Source of the DNA: Fimbriimonadaceae bacterium
GTDB lineage: Bacteria; Armatimonadota; Fimbriimonadia; Fimbriimonadales; Fimbriimonadaceae
Direction: 5' to 3'
Length of the DNA: 64,000 nt
NCBI GenBank assembly: GCA_026129685.1
Contig: JAHCHO010000014.1
Span: 1 to 64,000, forward strand
Every line of letters starts with the position of its first letter. The first letter of the stretch is position 1. Made by a program: the position numbers and the translations under genes. Under the pieces are notes generated by a model that searched no databases, was not told the DNA's origin, and saw nothing but the letters and a program-made list of their open reading frames with translations. Of this stretch, positions 25,562 to 34,124 are shown in pieces.

Positions 25562-26578
25562 CTAAGCGGCGGCGGCGAGGGCCTCTTCGGCCTCGATGAC
25601 GGCCTTGAGGGAGAGGATCGCGACCTCCATCTGGCCGGCGTCCGGTTCGGCGGTCGTGACGTACTGGGTCATCAAGCCGGGCCAGAACACGACGTGGACC
25701 CACTTCTGTCGTCGAAACTTGCCCGCGATCCGGATCAGCTCGTAGCCGATCCCGGCGACGATCGGGAGGACGACCAGTTCGATCCCGAAGCGCACCAGCA
25801 CGTTCACCACCAGAGGGAGTCCGGGAATCGGGTACCTCGGGACAAAGGTGAAGAGCACGATGCTGATGAGCAGCACGACGATGGCGAAGCTGGTGCCGCA
25901 ACGGGGGTGCAGGCGGGTCTGCTTGAGGCAGGCGTCCACGGTCAAGGGTTCCCCCATTTCGAGGGCGTTGATCGCCTTGTGCTCGGCCCCGTGGTACTGG
26001 AACACGCGGCGGATCGCCTCCATCCGCGAAATGAGGAGCAGGTAGCCGATGAAGATGACCAGTTTGAAGAGCCCGCTCACGAGGTTGATCGCGGTCGGGT
26101 TCATGCCCAGGTTGCGGAACGGCTCGGCGAGGAGGTTGGGGACGAAGACGAAGAGCCCGAGGCCCATCGCCACGCCGAAGACCATCGCGACCCCGACCTG
26201 CATCGAGCGGATCGTGTCGGGTTTGCCGCCGGCCGGCTTGACCACTTCCGAATCGCCCTCGGCGGGCGCCTGGCCGTAGATCGCGGTTTTGCCGTCGGCT
26301 CCTTCCGGCAGGTACTTCTCGTCGAGTTGGATGTGGGAGGCGAAGTTCATCGCCTTGATGCCGAGCGACATGGCGTCGAGCAGGGCGAAGGTGCCCCGCA
26401 AGAAGGGCTGGAGCAACCACTTCTGCCGGAAGAGCCAGGACTTGGAGAGGGGTTCCTGCTGAAGCACGACCTGGCCGTTGGGGGCGCGGACGGCGACCGC
26501 GAAGTGGTTGCGCGACCGCATCATCACGCCTTCGACGATCGCTTGGCCGCCGAACGTGGTGGGATCCTGAGCGGGCAC
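25562..26578 (-). CDS. DUF1385 family membrane protein (YqhQ-like)
   Basis: A 338-aa protein with the DUF1385 signature GGQAIVEGVMMRSRNHFAVAV at its start, KYxx-type soluble inserts, several membrane segments (MVFGVAMGLGLFVFVPNLL, LVIFIGYLLLISRM, FAIVVLLISIVLFTFVP) and the conserved YHGAEHKAINALE and HPRCGTSF motifs. The His/Glu/Cys residues suggest metal binding, but the function in bacteria is unsettled. It is 43 nt upstream of the response regulator on the same strand. Confidence 0.88.
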   Translation of the reverse strand: MPAQDPTTFGGQAIVEGVMMRSRNHFAVAVRAPNGQVVLQQEPLSKSWLFRQKWLLQPFLRGTFALLDAMSLGIKAMNFASHIQLDEKYLPEGADGKTAIYGQAPAEGDSEVVKPAGGKPDTIRSMQVGVAMVFGVAMGLGLFVFVPNLLAEPFRNLGMNPTAINLVSGLFKLVIFIGYLLLISRMEAIRRVFQYHGAEHKAINALEMGEPLTVDACLKQTRLHPRCGTSFAIVVLLISIVLFTFVPRYPIPGLPLVVNVLVRFGIELVVLPIVAGIGYELIRIAGKFRRQKWVHVVFWPGLMTQYVTTAEPDAGQMEVAILSLKAVIEAEEALAAAA

Positions 26579-26640
26579 GGGGCGGAGTATAGCGCACGAA
26601 CGGCCACGACGGTCCGGGGAGACGGGTTCGCCTTCGCGAT

Positions 26641-26769
26641 TCCCGTCATTCCTGTTCTCCCCACCCCTCGCGCCTTCGCGTCATTCCCGTCACTCCCATT
26701 CTCTCCACCCCTCGCGCCTTCGCGTCATTCCCGTCACTCCTATTCTCTCCGCCCCCTCGCTCCTTTCCG
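26641..26769. repeat. Tandem repeat, about three copies of a 44-bp unit
   Basis: Units at 26641-26680, 26681-26724 and 26725-26769 share a core TCATTCCCGTCACTCC-ATTCTCTCC-CCCCTCGCGCCTTCGCG with scattered changes; the outer units are more diverged. The DNA is pyrimidine-rich on the plus strand and non-coding. It lies just upstream of the DUF1385 gene, about 60 nt before its start. Confidence 0.7.
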
Positions 26770-27177
26770 TCCCACTCATCACGCCCGTCATTTCGGCCGC
26801 ACCCGTTGCACCCGGGGGCGACGCGCGCGCCAGTCGGCCGATTCGAACGGAGTCCTCGTGGGAACGGGCGGGGTTTTGGGCGGCGTCGTTCTCGGTCCAC
26901 GACTTCTACGACTTGGCGGGGCCCGACGTCAACCGAGGGGAAAGGGGCCGACGAGTCTCGGTGAGACGACGGCCGGACGGGGGAGGCGGGGATCGATGGG
27001 GTCGGCTCCAGCCTCGGTTCCCTCCGCTGCTCCGGCCGTGGCGGACCCGGAGCCGGGGTCGAGATCCGCGGGCCCTGCCGCCGCCTCATCCGACCCATGG
27101 GCGGAGCGTTGGCCGGGGCGCGCCCCTACCCCCCCCCCCCGGTGGCCCATCGCCCGCCCTAGGCGCGCCTCCGGCGA
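26770..27177. other. Non-coding GC-rich stretch left of the CRISPR array
   Basis: About 400 bases with no credible gene on either strand; open frames are long only because of composition. It contains a run of about 12 C near 27130. On the inferred array orientation (transcribed leftward) this is the trailer side. No cas gene or remnant was seen. Confidence 0.5.
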
Positions 27178-27601
27178 ACCCTCCGCCCCTTGCGGGGTGA
27201 GGGGGGGTTGCAACGAGAACGAACGGGCCGACCGCATCCGAGCCCACATCGTTTCAATCCCCTTGCGGGGTGAGGGGGGGGTTGCAACCGGCTGGAACGG
27301 CGTTCTTCCGATCTCCGGAAGAACTTTTTGTTTCAATCCCCTTGCGGGGTGAGGGGGGGTTGCAACTGGAGGCCCTTAAAACCAAGGCGCCCGAGTTGTT
27401 CGGCGGGTTTCAATCCCCTTGCGGGGTGAGGGGGGGTTGCAACGACCGTCGTATCCGACTTTCGGTTTGGCGGTGGTCACCGAGTTTCAATCCCCTTGCG
27501 GGGTGAGGGGGGGTTGCAACCCGTCGGCTCCGACGGCGATCGAGGACCTCATGGACGAGGCCGAGTTTCAATCCCCTTGCGGGGTGAGGGGGGGTTGCAA
27601 C
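27178..27601 (-). CRISPR. CRISPR array, six repeats and five spacers, no adjacent cas genes
   Basis: 37-nt repeats occur at 27178-27214, 27251-27288, 27330-27366, 27407-27443, 27484-27520 and 27565-27601, separated by spacers of 36, 41, 40, 40 and 44 nt. Read on the minus strand the repeat begins GTTGCAACCCCCCC and ends GCAAGGGGATTGAAAC. The ATTGAAAC end is the usual 5' handle of type I and III crRNAs, so transcription is leftward. Supporting this, the leftmost repeat is degenerate in its first eight or so bases, as expected at the trailer end, and a strong promoter lies just right of the array. The repeat contains a small hairpin (CCCC-GCAA-GGGG). The second repeat has one extra G in its G-run (38 nt). 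The subtype cannot be fixed without cas genes. Confidence 0.97.
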
Positions 27602-27618
27602 CCTGCCCTTCGAAGACC

Positions 27619-27647
27619 ATCATAGCACGAAAACCCTCGTTTGGCAA
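27619..27647 (-). promoter_or_regulatory. Promoter of the CRISPR array
   Basis: On the minus strand TTGCCA (5/6) and TATGAT (5/6) are spaced by 17 bases. The predicted start, near 27612, is about 10 bases before the first transcribed repeat (27601). This gives an independent reason to read the array leftward. Confidence 0.65.
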
Positions 27648-28123
27648 GGGTTTGGGATCGCGTTTTCGAGGCTCGAGTTTGTCCACCTGTCCGTAGAAAC
27701 AGCGATGGCACACCCCCCGGGGCCTTTTTGGCGGGACGACCCGTTCGAACCCGCGACCGGGGCGCTATCCCCTAAAAACGGCGTCGATTAGCCGGGTTAC
27801 CGGGGGGGGTCGCCAGATTCGACGTGCCGTTTAAGGCCACCGGTAGCCGTCTAGGTCGCCGCTTTTCGGGGGGGTCGCCACAGAATATTCTCAAAACGAC
27901 CGATTTTCGGTTGTCAAGGGGCGGATCGGGTGCATTCTAGCGCGTTTTCTCGCAAACCGCCAGTAGACGAGCGTCGGGGTTTGTCGGGTATCGAAAAGAG
28001 GGTCGGTGCGGCGAAGGGAGGGGGAAAGGAGCGGACTCTCCCGAAGCCGGAGCGTGCGCCCGCGAATCCGACTTCCTTGGTGCAGATTGCGCATCGCGGG
28101 GGCGAAGCGTCTATTCTTGCGCC
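27648..28123. other. CRISPR leader side and intergenic region
   Basis: About 480 bases without a gene. Two copies of a G-run followed by GTCGCCA (near 27802-27814 and 27868-27880), an A/T-rich inverted repeat CAACCGA-AAA-TCGGTCG (near 27897-27914, read on the minus strand) and several G or C runs are visible. The part next to the array is the likely leader. The right end must hold the aldo/keto reductase promoter, which was not resolved. Confidence 0.5.
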
Positions 28124-29101
28124 ATGCGGTACCGCGCGCTCGGAAACACGGACGTCCAGGTCTCGGAGATCGGTTTCGGTTGCTGGACGATGGGAGGCCG
28201 GAACTGGGTGGACGGCCGGCCGAACGGTTGGGCGGACGTCGACGAAGACGAGGTGGTGGAAGGCATCAAGGTCGGACTCGACGCGGGGGTCAACCACTTC
28301 GACAACGCCGACGTGTACGGCAACGGGCGCGCGGAGCGGATGCTCGCGCGGGCGTTCGACAAACTGGGCGTTCCGAACACGCGCGTGGTGATCGCGAGCA
28401 AAGTGGGCCACTTTCCCGGCACCGCCCCCCATTCGTACGCGGCGGCCCACATCCGCCACCAGTGCGAGCAGTCGTTGCTCAACCTGAAGCGGGACGCCCT
28501 GGACGTGTACTACTTCCATCACGGCGACTTCGGGCCGGACGACCGTTACTTGCCGGAGGCGGTCGAGACGATGGATCGGCTGGTCGAGGAAGGCAAGGTG
28601 CGGGCGAAGGGGCAGAGCGCCTACTCGAACGACGACTTCTTGCGGGTCGTGCCGCACGTTCGTCCGGCGGTGCTGCAGAGTTGGGCGAACGCGCTGGACG
28701 ACCGTTACATCGCGGCCGGCTCGCCAGTCCAGAAGCTGCTGGTGGAGCGGGGCATCAGCTTCGTGGCGTTCAGTCCGTTGGCGCAGGGCCTGTTGCTGGA
28801 CAAGTACGACCCTTCGAATCCGCCGACCTTCGAGGAGGGGGATCACCGGCGGGGTTCGTCGTCGTTCGGGGCGGAGCGGCTGGGCGGTCTGAAGCCGAAA
28901 CTGGCGGCGCTCAAGGCCCGGTTCGGCGAGACGACGGAAGACTTGGCGGGGGCGGCGCTCGGCTACGTGCTGGCGCATCCGTGGGTCTGTTCGGCGATCC
29001 CGGGTTTTCGGAACTCGCGGCAGGCCCGGTGCAACGTGGCGCGGGCGGACCGGCGGCTGTCGCCGGAGGACGTGGGGGCGATCCAGGCGATCCTGGGGTA
29101 G
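28124..29101 (+). CDS. Aldo/keto reductase
   Basis: A 325-aa NADPH-dependent oxidoreductase with a (beta/alpha)8 barrel. Seen are MRYRALGNTDVQVSEIGFGC, the catalytic tetrad in FDNADVYGNGRAERML (Asp, Tyr), VVIASKVGHFPG (Lys) and YYFHHGD (His), and the C-terminal cofactor region (CSAIPGFRNSRQARCNV). The type is like plant/bacterial aldo-keto reductases acting on aldehydes or sugars; the substrate is unknown. It stands alone between the CRISPR leader and pheA. Confidence 0.92.
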   Translation: MRYRALGNTDVQVSEIGFGCWTMGGRNWVDGRPNGWADVDEDEVVEGIKVGLDAGVNHFDNADVYGNGRAERMLARAFDKLGVPNTRVVIASKVGHFPGTAPHSYAAAHIRHQCEQSLLNLKRDALDVYYFHHGDFGPDDRYLPEAVETMDRLVEEGKVRAKGQSAYSNDDFLRVVPHVRPAVLQSWANALDDRYIAAGSPVQKLLVERGISFVAFSPLAQGLLLDKYDPSNPPTFEEGDHRRGSSSFGAERLGGLKPKLAALKARFGETTEDLAGAALGYVLAHPWVCSAIPGFRNSRQARCNVARADRRLSPEDVGAIQAILG

Positions 29102-29121
29102 GCAAGGCGGGGGAACCGGGG

Positions 29122-29150
29122 TCCTTCGCGTTCGCTCAGGACGACAGGGA
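29122..29150 (+). repeat. Dispersed TTCGCTCAG-type repeat, single copy
   Basis: CCTTCGCGTTCGCTCAGGACGACAGG closely resembles the three copies at 35941-36100. It sits in the 61-base gap between the convergent aldo/keto reductase and pheA genes. Confidence 0.55.
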
Positions 29151-29162
29151 CGGGGAGGTCGG

Positions 29163-30254
29163 TCACTGGAGCGGGTCCGCGTAGGGGTAGCTGCCGAGGA
29201 TGGTGGTCTCGAGGGCGTACTCCTTAAGGGTCTCGATGCCGGCGCGGAGGTGGTCGTCGACGCGGTGGCCGGTGCAGTCCACGTAGAAGATGTACTCGAA
29301 GGTGGCGCGCTGGGCGGGTCGGCTCTCGATCATCATCAGGTTGACCCCGTGCTTCTCGAAGGCGCTGAGGGCGCGGTAGAGCTCACCGGGCCGGTTCTTC
29401 AGGTTGAACATAAGGCTCGTCTTGTCGCGTCCGGTCTTGGCGGGTTCGTTGTATCCGACGACCAGGAACCGGGTGCGGTTGTGGGGGTTGTCCTCGATGT
29501 GCTCGATCAGGATGGGGATGCCGATGGTGTCGGCGCCGAGGCGATTGGCGATCGCGGCGCCGGTCGGATCGGCGAGGGCGCGTTCGGCGGCTCTGGCGGT
29601 GGGGACGGTCTCGACGATCTGGGCGTTGGGGACGTTGGCGCGAAGCCAACGCTTGCACTGCTGGGAGGGCTGGGGGCCGGCGTAGACGCGTTCGATCTTC
29701 TTGAGGGAGTCGGCGACGGTGACGAGGTGGTGGTGGATCGGGACGTAGGTCTCGGCGCAGATTTTGACGTTGGTCTGCGGAAACATGTCGAGGGTTTCGG
29801 GGACGACGCCGGCGACGGAGTTTTCGACGGGGACGACGCCGTAGTCGGCATGGCCGTGCTCGACGCTGAGGAACACGTCCTCGATCGCGTCCACCGGAAG
29901 GTAGCCGCTGCTCGCGCCGAAGGTCTGGAGGGCGGCCATGTGGCTAAAAGTGCCGGGGGGGCCCCAATAGGCGACGGTGAGGGGCTTTTCGGCGGCGCGG
30001 GCGGCGCTGATGATCTCGCGGAAGATGGCGGTGAGTTGGCGATGCTGGAGCGGGCCGGGGTTGATGAGGGCGAGCTTCTCGTGGATGGCTCGCTCGCGCT
30101 CGGGGGTGAAGAACGGGCGGCCGTCGAATCCCTTGACCTTGCCGACCTCGATCGCAAGCTCGGCGCGTCGGCTGAGGAGTTCGACGAGGGTGGCGTCGAG
30201 GGCGTCGATCTCGACGCGAATCTCGTCCAGGGGTCGAAGCGGTTGGTCCGGCAT
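29163..30254 (-). CDS. pheA: Bifunctional chorismate mutase/prephenate dehydratase
   Basis: A 363-aa P-protein for phenylalanine synthesis, converting chorismate to prephenate and then to phenylpyruvate. The N-terminal chorismate mutase helix bundle spans about residues 8-90 (RVEIDALDATLVELLSRRAE, GKVKG). The dehydratase domain starts AYWGPPGTFSHMAAL and has VPVENSVAGVV and the catalytic HNRTRFLVV segment. The C-terminal ACT domain (KTSLMFNLKNRPGELYRALS, MIESRP) is the usual phenylalanine feedback site. The length and order match the family. No leader peptide or attenuator was seen. Confidence 0.96.
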   Translation of the reverse strand: MPDQPLRPLDEIRVEIDALDATLVELLSRRAELAIEVGKVKGFDGRPFFTPERERAIHEKLALINPGPLQHRQLTAIFREIISAARAAEKPLTVAYWGPPGTFSHMAALQTFGASSGYLPVDAIEDVFLSVEHGHADYGVVPVENSVAGVVPETLDMFPQTNVKICAETYVPIHHHLVTVADSLKKIERVYAGPQPSQQCKRWLRANVPNAQIVETVPTARAAERALADPTGAAIANRLGADTIGIPILIEHIEDNPHNRTRFLVVGYNEPAKTGRDKTSLMFNLKNRPGELYRALSAFEKHGVNLMMIESRPAQRATFEYIFYVDCTGHRVDDHLRAGIETLKEYALETTILGSYPYADPLQ

Positions 30255-30436
30255 GGGGGCGGCCTCCCGGCGCTCCGGTCCGCCGTTGGACGCGGGGGCG
30301 TGGGGCGTTCAGTTTACTATGGCCCTTGGGGAAGTCGGCGGCGGGCCGGGGGACCCTGCAAGATTGCCGGGTTTCTGCCGATACCTTGGGTAGCCGGACC
30401 CACGGGGGACGGCGATCACCGAGAACGACGAGAATC

Positions 30437-30700
30437 ATGGCCCGACCGCGCGTTTCGCCCCAATCCGTTTCGATCAGCGTCGCGAGCACCATCACCGGCG
30501 TCGAAGTCCACACGCTGCGGTACTGGGAGAAGGAGTTCGCGGAGTTCTTGGACCCGGATCGGACGTCGGGGGGCCAGCGGCGGTACCGGCCGGAGGACAT
30601 CCAGACGGTCTTCATGATCAAGCGTCTTCTTCGGGACGAGATGTTCTCGATCGCGGGCGCCCGCCGCCACCTCGAGCGGATGATGCGGCGCGCCGCCTGA
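30437..30700 (+). CDS. MerR-type DNA-binding protein (HTH domain only)
   Basis: An 87-aa protein made almost only of a MerR-like winged helix: SVASTITGVEVHTLRYWEKE followed by SGGQRRYRPEDIQTVFMIKRLL. It lacks the long dimerisation helix and any effector domain. It may be a small regulator or the DNA-contact part of a dimer. ATG 30437 is chosen because the HTH starts just after it. The glycosyltransferase gene follows after 15 nt, so the two are likely co-transcribed. Confidence 0.85.
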   Translation: MARPRVSPQSVSISVASTITGVEVHTLRYWEKEFAEFLDPDRTSGGQRRYRPEDIQTVFMIKRLLRDEMFSIAGARRHLERMMRRAA

Positions 30701-30715
30701 GCCACAAGGAGCCCT

Positions 30716-32779
30716 ATGAACCCATCCGCCGACATCGCCGGCCTGGCCCGGGAGCACTTTGACGAGGGACGGTACGCGGAGGCGGAACGGATTCTCAACG
30801 ACGCCCTCGCCCAGGGTCTGGAGGACCCGGAGGCGACCGCCGTCCTGGGCCTGGTCTGCCTCTACAGCCAACGCGAGGGGGAAGCGCTGGCTTGCCTGGA
30901 GCAGTCGGAGGGCGCCCCCAGCGCGAGCCGACTCGCGGGGCTGCTCGGGGAACATCTCGCCTGCCGCGCCCGTCTGGCGCGGAAGCTCAAGACGCCGGAC
31001 CCGGAGGGGACGGAGGCGATCAAGCGGTTCGAGCGACTGGGTTACCGGCTCGGCGACGAGGCGGGGATTCGGGTTTCGGCCTGCCTGATCGTCAAGGACG
31101 AGGCGAAGACCCTCGACCAGTGTCTGGCCTCGGTCAAGGGGGTCGTGGACGAGATCGTGGTGGTGGACACGGGTTCGACCGACGGCTCGAAAGAGATCGC
31201 GGCGCGGCACGGCGCGAAGGTCCTGGACTTCCGGTGGTGCGACGACTTCTCGGCGGCGCGGAACGCCTCGCTGGAGGCGGCGACGGGGGACTGGGCGCTG
31301 TGGATCGACGCGGACGAGGAGTTGACCCCTTCGAGCGGGGCGGCGATTCGGGAGGCGGTCATCCGGCCGCAGTTCGGCGGGTTCTTCGTACGCATCGTGA
31401 ACTACCTGGCGGACGAGTCTTCGGCGGCGCAGTACATCCACCGTCCGATCCGTCTGTTCCGCCTTACCCCGGAGACCCGGTTCACGGGCCGGGTTCACGA
31501 GCAGATCTCGCCCGCGATCCTCGCCCTGGGGCGCCCTTGCGCGAACCTCGACGGGGTCGAACTGCTGCACTTCGGGTACCTGCCTTCGGCGATGCGGGAG
31601 AAAGGGAAGTTGGAGCGCACGATCGCGCTGCTCGAGCGGGAGGTCGCGGAGCGGCCGGACGATTCGTTCCAGTGGTACAACCTCGCGAACGTTTACAGCG
31701 TGGCGGGACGGTACGGGGACGCGGAACGGGCGGCCCGGGAATCCATGCGCGGATTCCCGCCGAAGGCCAGCTTCATCGCGACGGTCCACCATCTTCTGGC
31801 GGTGGCGCTCGTCGAACAGGGCCGACCGGAGGAAGCGCTCGGCGTGTGCGACGCGCTGACCGCGCGGGGCATGGACAACGTGATCAACCGCTTCAACAAG
31901 GCGCACGCCCTGTTACGGGCGGGAAGGCCGCTCGAAGCGCTCGCGGAGACCGAAGGTCTGTTCGGGATGGCTTGGGACCCCGACTTGACGGGCGATTACG
32001 GGATCGTGACCCACAAGAAGTGGGTGTTGCGCGGGCAGATTCTGGCCCAACTCGGGCGCCTCGACGAGGCGGTCGAGGACTTTGACGGGGCGCTGGCGGT
32101 GGACCCGACCTTCAACGTGACCCGGTTCTCGAAGGCCACGGTCCTCGAGGCGATGGGGCGGCACGCGGAGGCCCTCGAGCTGTTCGAGAGCGGCTTCGAC
32201 GGTTCGCCTCTGGAATTCCCTTGCCGGCGGGGCGCGGTGCGCGCCCGGATGGCGATCGGCGACGCGGCGGAGGCCATTCGGCTGGGCGAGGAGACTTGGG
32301 GGCGGTACCGCAACCACGACGCGTGGATCCTCTGGATGTCGGCGATCGAGCGGGGCGAGGACGCTTCGGCGGCGGTGCGGGCGTACGACGCCTTCCAGGA
32401 AGTGGGCGAACTCACCCCGCAGATGCTGGTGAACTGGGGTCGGGCGCTGGAACGGGTGGGGCGACTCGACGCGGCGTTGCAGTGCATGGGCGAGGCGATG
32501 AAGCGGGCGCCTCACGACGCGAACGCGCACTTCAACTGCGCCGACCTGCTGTACCGGATGGGGCTGTTCGCCGATGCGGCTCACATCTACCAGGCGGGCC
32601 TGCGCGAGCAACCGGCGAACGCCCAGGCTTGGTTTTGCCTCGGCAACGCGCTCGCCCAACTGGAGGTTGCGGACGGGGCGAGAATCGCCTATCAGAAGGC
32701 GCTCGAACTCGAGCCGAGCCACGCGGAAGCGCGCCACAACCTTGCGATCGTGGCGGGCTCGCGAGAGGCGGCGGCCTGA
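30716..32779 (+). CDS. Glycosyltransferase family 2 protein with TPR repeats
   Basis: A 687-aa cytoplasmic protein. An N-terminal TPR-like region (REHFDEGRYAEAERILNDAL) precedes a GT-A glycosyltransferase (VSACLIVKDEAKTLDQCLAS, VVVDTGSTDGSKEIA, WIDADEEL, residues about 120-300). The rest is a long array of TPR units (FQWYNLANVYSVAGRYGDAE, AWFCLGNALAQLEVADGA). Such proteins transfer sugars to proteins or surface glycans; donor and acceptor are unknown. The DADEE motif supplies the metal-binding acidic residues. AAGGAG precedes the ATG. Confidence 0.9.
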   Translation: MNPSADIAGLAREHFDEGRYAEAERILNDALAQGLEDPEATAVLGLVCLYSQREGEALACLEQSEGAPSASRLAGLLGEHLACRARLARKLKTPDPEGTEAIKRFERLGYRLGDEAGIRVSACLIVKDEAKTLDQCLASVKGVVDEIVVVDTGSTDGSKEIAARHGAKVLDFRWCDDFSAARNASLEAATGDWALWIDADEELTPSSGAAIREAVIRPQFGGFFVRIVNYLADESSAAQYIHRPIRLFRLTPETRFTGRVHEQISPAILALGRPCANLDGVELLHFGYLPSAMREKGKLERTIALLEREVAERPDDSFQWYNLANVYSVAGRYGDAERAARESMRGFPPKASFIATVHHLLAVALVEQGRPEEALGVCDALTARGMDNVINRFNKAHALLRAGRPLEALAETEGLFGMAWDPDLTGDYGIVTHKKWVLRGQILAQLGRLDEAVEDFDGALAVDPTFNVTRFSKATVLEAMGRHAEALELFESGFDGSPLEFPCRRGAVRARMAIGDAAEAIRLGEETWGRYRNHDAWILWMSAIERGEDASAAVRAYDAFQEVGELTPQMLVNWGRALERVGRLDAALQCMGEAMKRAPHDANAHFNCADLLYRMGLFADAAHIYQAGLREQPANAQAWFCLGNALAQLEVADGARIAYQKALELEPSHAEARHNLAIVAGSREAAA

Positions 32780-32802
32780 GTCGCGGGATACACTGAACGC
32801 CT

Positions 32803-33225
32803 ATGCGGGCATTGGCGTTCGTGACGGGTTGCGTGTCGGTGCTCCTGATCGTCGCGGTCGCGGTGGCCTACGGGAGCGTGCCGGAACCCTTGCGCCAGCC
32901 GGGTTCGCCGATGTTCTACTACCTGCTGGTGCCGGTCTTGGCGGCGGCGCTGCTGATCGGGGCGGCGATTCCGGCGGGGGCGATGTTCGCTCCCTTTCGG
33001 TTCGCGTTCCCGCTCAATCTGACGCTGCCGATCGTCTACGGGGTGTTGTTGCTGGTGTCCGCCTCGATGGTCACCCAGATGCCGTCGGCGATCGAGCGGC
33101 TTCCGCCACAACTCTTGCCCGCCCTGAACTGGTTTCAAGCGGAGTTGATCGCGAAGGTGGCGGGCGCGCAGTGCGGCGTGCTGACGGTGTTCGCGCTGTT
33201 CGGGCGCAAGCCGCGTCAGCGGTAG
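32803..33225 (+). CDS. Small membrane protein of unknown function
   Basis: A 140-aa protein with about three to four hydrophobic segments (ALAFVTGCVSVLLIVAVAVA, YYLLVPVLAAALLIGAAI, LTLPIVYGVLLLVSAS). No family is recognised. It starts 23 nt after the TPR-glycosyltransferase and could be part of that unit. Its last 10 nt overlap the end of the convergent yajQ gene. Confidence 0.65.
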   Translation: MRALAFVTGCVSVLLIVAVAVAYGSVPEPLRQPGSPMFYYLLVPVLAAALLIGAAIPAGAMFAPFRFAFPLNLTLPIVYGVLLLVSASMVTQMPSAIERLPPQLLPALNWFQAELIAKVAGAQCGVLTVFALFGRKPRQR

Positions 33226-33707
33226 TTGACGAAGTCGACCGGGTAGGGAAGGTCGAGGCCCTTGACGAACTGGATGACCTTCTGGAGGTCGTCCTTCACC
33301 TTGGCGGAGACGCGGACCTCTTCCCCCTGCATCTGGGCCTGGACCTTCAGTTTGGTGTCCTTGATCTTCTTGATCAGGTCCTTGGCCTGGTCTTGGGGGA
33401 TGCCGACCTTGAACTTGAGGCGCTGGCGGAGGGTCATGCCGCCCGCCTTCTCCGGCTCCTGGAAATCGAGCTGGCGGATGTCGACGCCGCGGCGGATCAT
33501 CTTGGTCTCGACGATGTCGCGCAGTTGGCCGAGTCTAAAGTCGTCGTCGCAGACGAGGGTCACCTCGTCCTTCTCGAACTCGATCTCCGTTTTGCTGCCG
33601 CGGAAGTCGTAGCGGTTGGCGAGCTCTTTGCGGGACTGGTCCACGGCGTTGCGGACCTCTTGCATGTCGACGCGGGAGACGATATCGAAGGAGTAGTTGT
33701 CGGCCAT
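33216..33707 (-). CDS. yajQ: YajQ family nucleotide-binding protein
   Basis: A 163-aa protein of the usual length. Seen are the N-terminal SFDIVSRVDMQEVRNAVDQS, RYDFRGSKTEIEFEKDEVTL, and the C-terminal KIKDTKLKVQAQMQGEEVRV and LPYPVDFVNYR, all typical of the family. Members bind nucleotides (cyclic di-GMP in one characterised case) or RNA. The function here is not certain. It lies 4 nt downstream of the gene at 33712-34050. Confidence 0.95.
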   Translation of the reverse strand: MADNYSFDIVSRVDMQEVRNAVDQSRKELANRYDFRGSKTEIEFEKDEVTLVCDDDFRLGQLRDIVETKMIRRGVDIRQLDFQEPEKAGGMTLRQRLKFKVGIPQDQAKDLIKKIKDTKLKVQAQMQGEEVRVSAKVKDDLQKVIQFVKGLDLPYPVDFVNYR

Positions 33708-33711
33708 GGGA

Positions 33712-34050
33712 TCAGTCGGCGATGCGCTCGAGGTCGGCGGTGCGCACGAGGATGACGTAGTTCGCGCCGAATTCGAGTTCCTCTTTGGTGAGCTGCTTCT
33801 TCTGCTCCTCGCTGACGGCGCTCAGGAACTTGGCGCGCATCCGATCCACCGCCGTCTCGTGGACGTCGCGGGCGACCTTGAGGAGCATGTCCGGGTCCAC
33901 CTTGACGGCCAGTTCGCCGGTCTCGTAGACGTTTTGGACGGTGCCGGTCAGACCCGCCATGTGCGGGTAGTAGCGGTGAGCGGCCCGGTCCTCGGCGGTG
34001 GTTTCACGATCGACGACGCGCACGCGCTCGCCCTCTTTGAACTTGGGCAT
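33712..34050 (-). CDS. Conserved-looking hypothetical protein, SH3/KOW-like start
   Basis: A 112-aa acidic/basic soluble protein. The first half (FKEGERVRVVDRET, YYPHMAGLTGTVQNVYETGE, LAVKVDPDML) looks like a small SH3-type or KOW-like barrel; the second half is helical with many charged residues. ATG 34050 begins the compact protein, and the longer upstream frame is Arg/Pro-rich noise. It is probably co-transcribed with yajQ (4-nt gap), which could hint at a nucleic-acid-related role, but this is speculation. Confidence 0.7.
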   Translation of the reverse strand: MPKFKEGERVRVVDRETTAEDRAAHRYYPHMAGLTGTVQNVYETGELAVKVDPDMLLKVARDVHETAVDRMRAKFLSAVSEEQKKQLTKEELEFGANYVILVRTADLERIAD

Positions 34051-34124
34051 CGATGCGATTGTACCAGTCGCGCCGGGTCCCGGCCTTGGCGCGCACCGGC
34101 GAGGCGGTCGGATATGCTGACGGG

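Noticed and set aside
27729-27758. tRNA 3'-end-like sequence (GGGTTCGAAC and GTCCCGCCA on the minus strand), possibly tRNA-Sec
   Set aside because: The T-stem does not pair and no acceptor, D- or anticodon arm can be built upstream. At most a chance or degenerate match.
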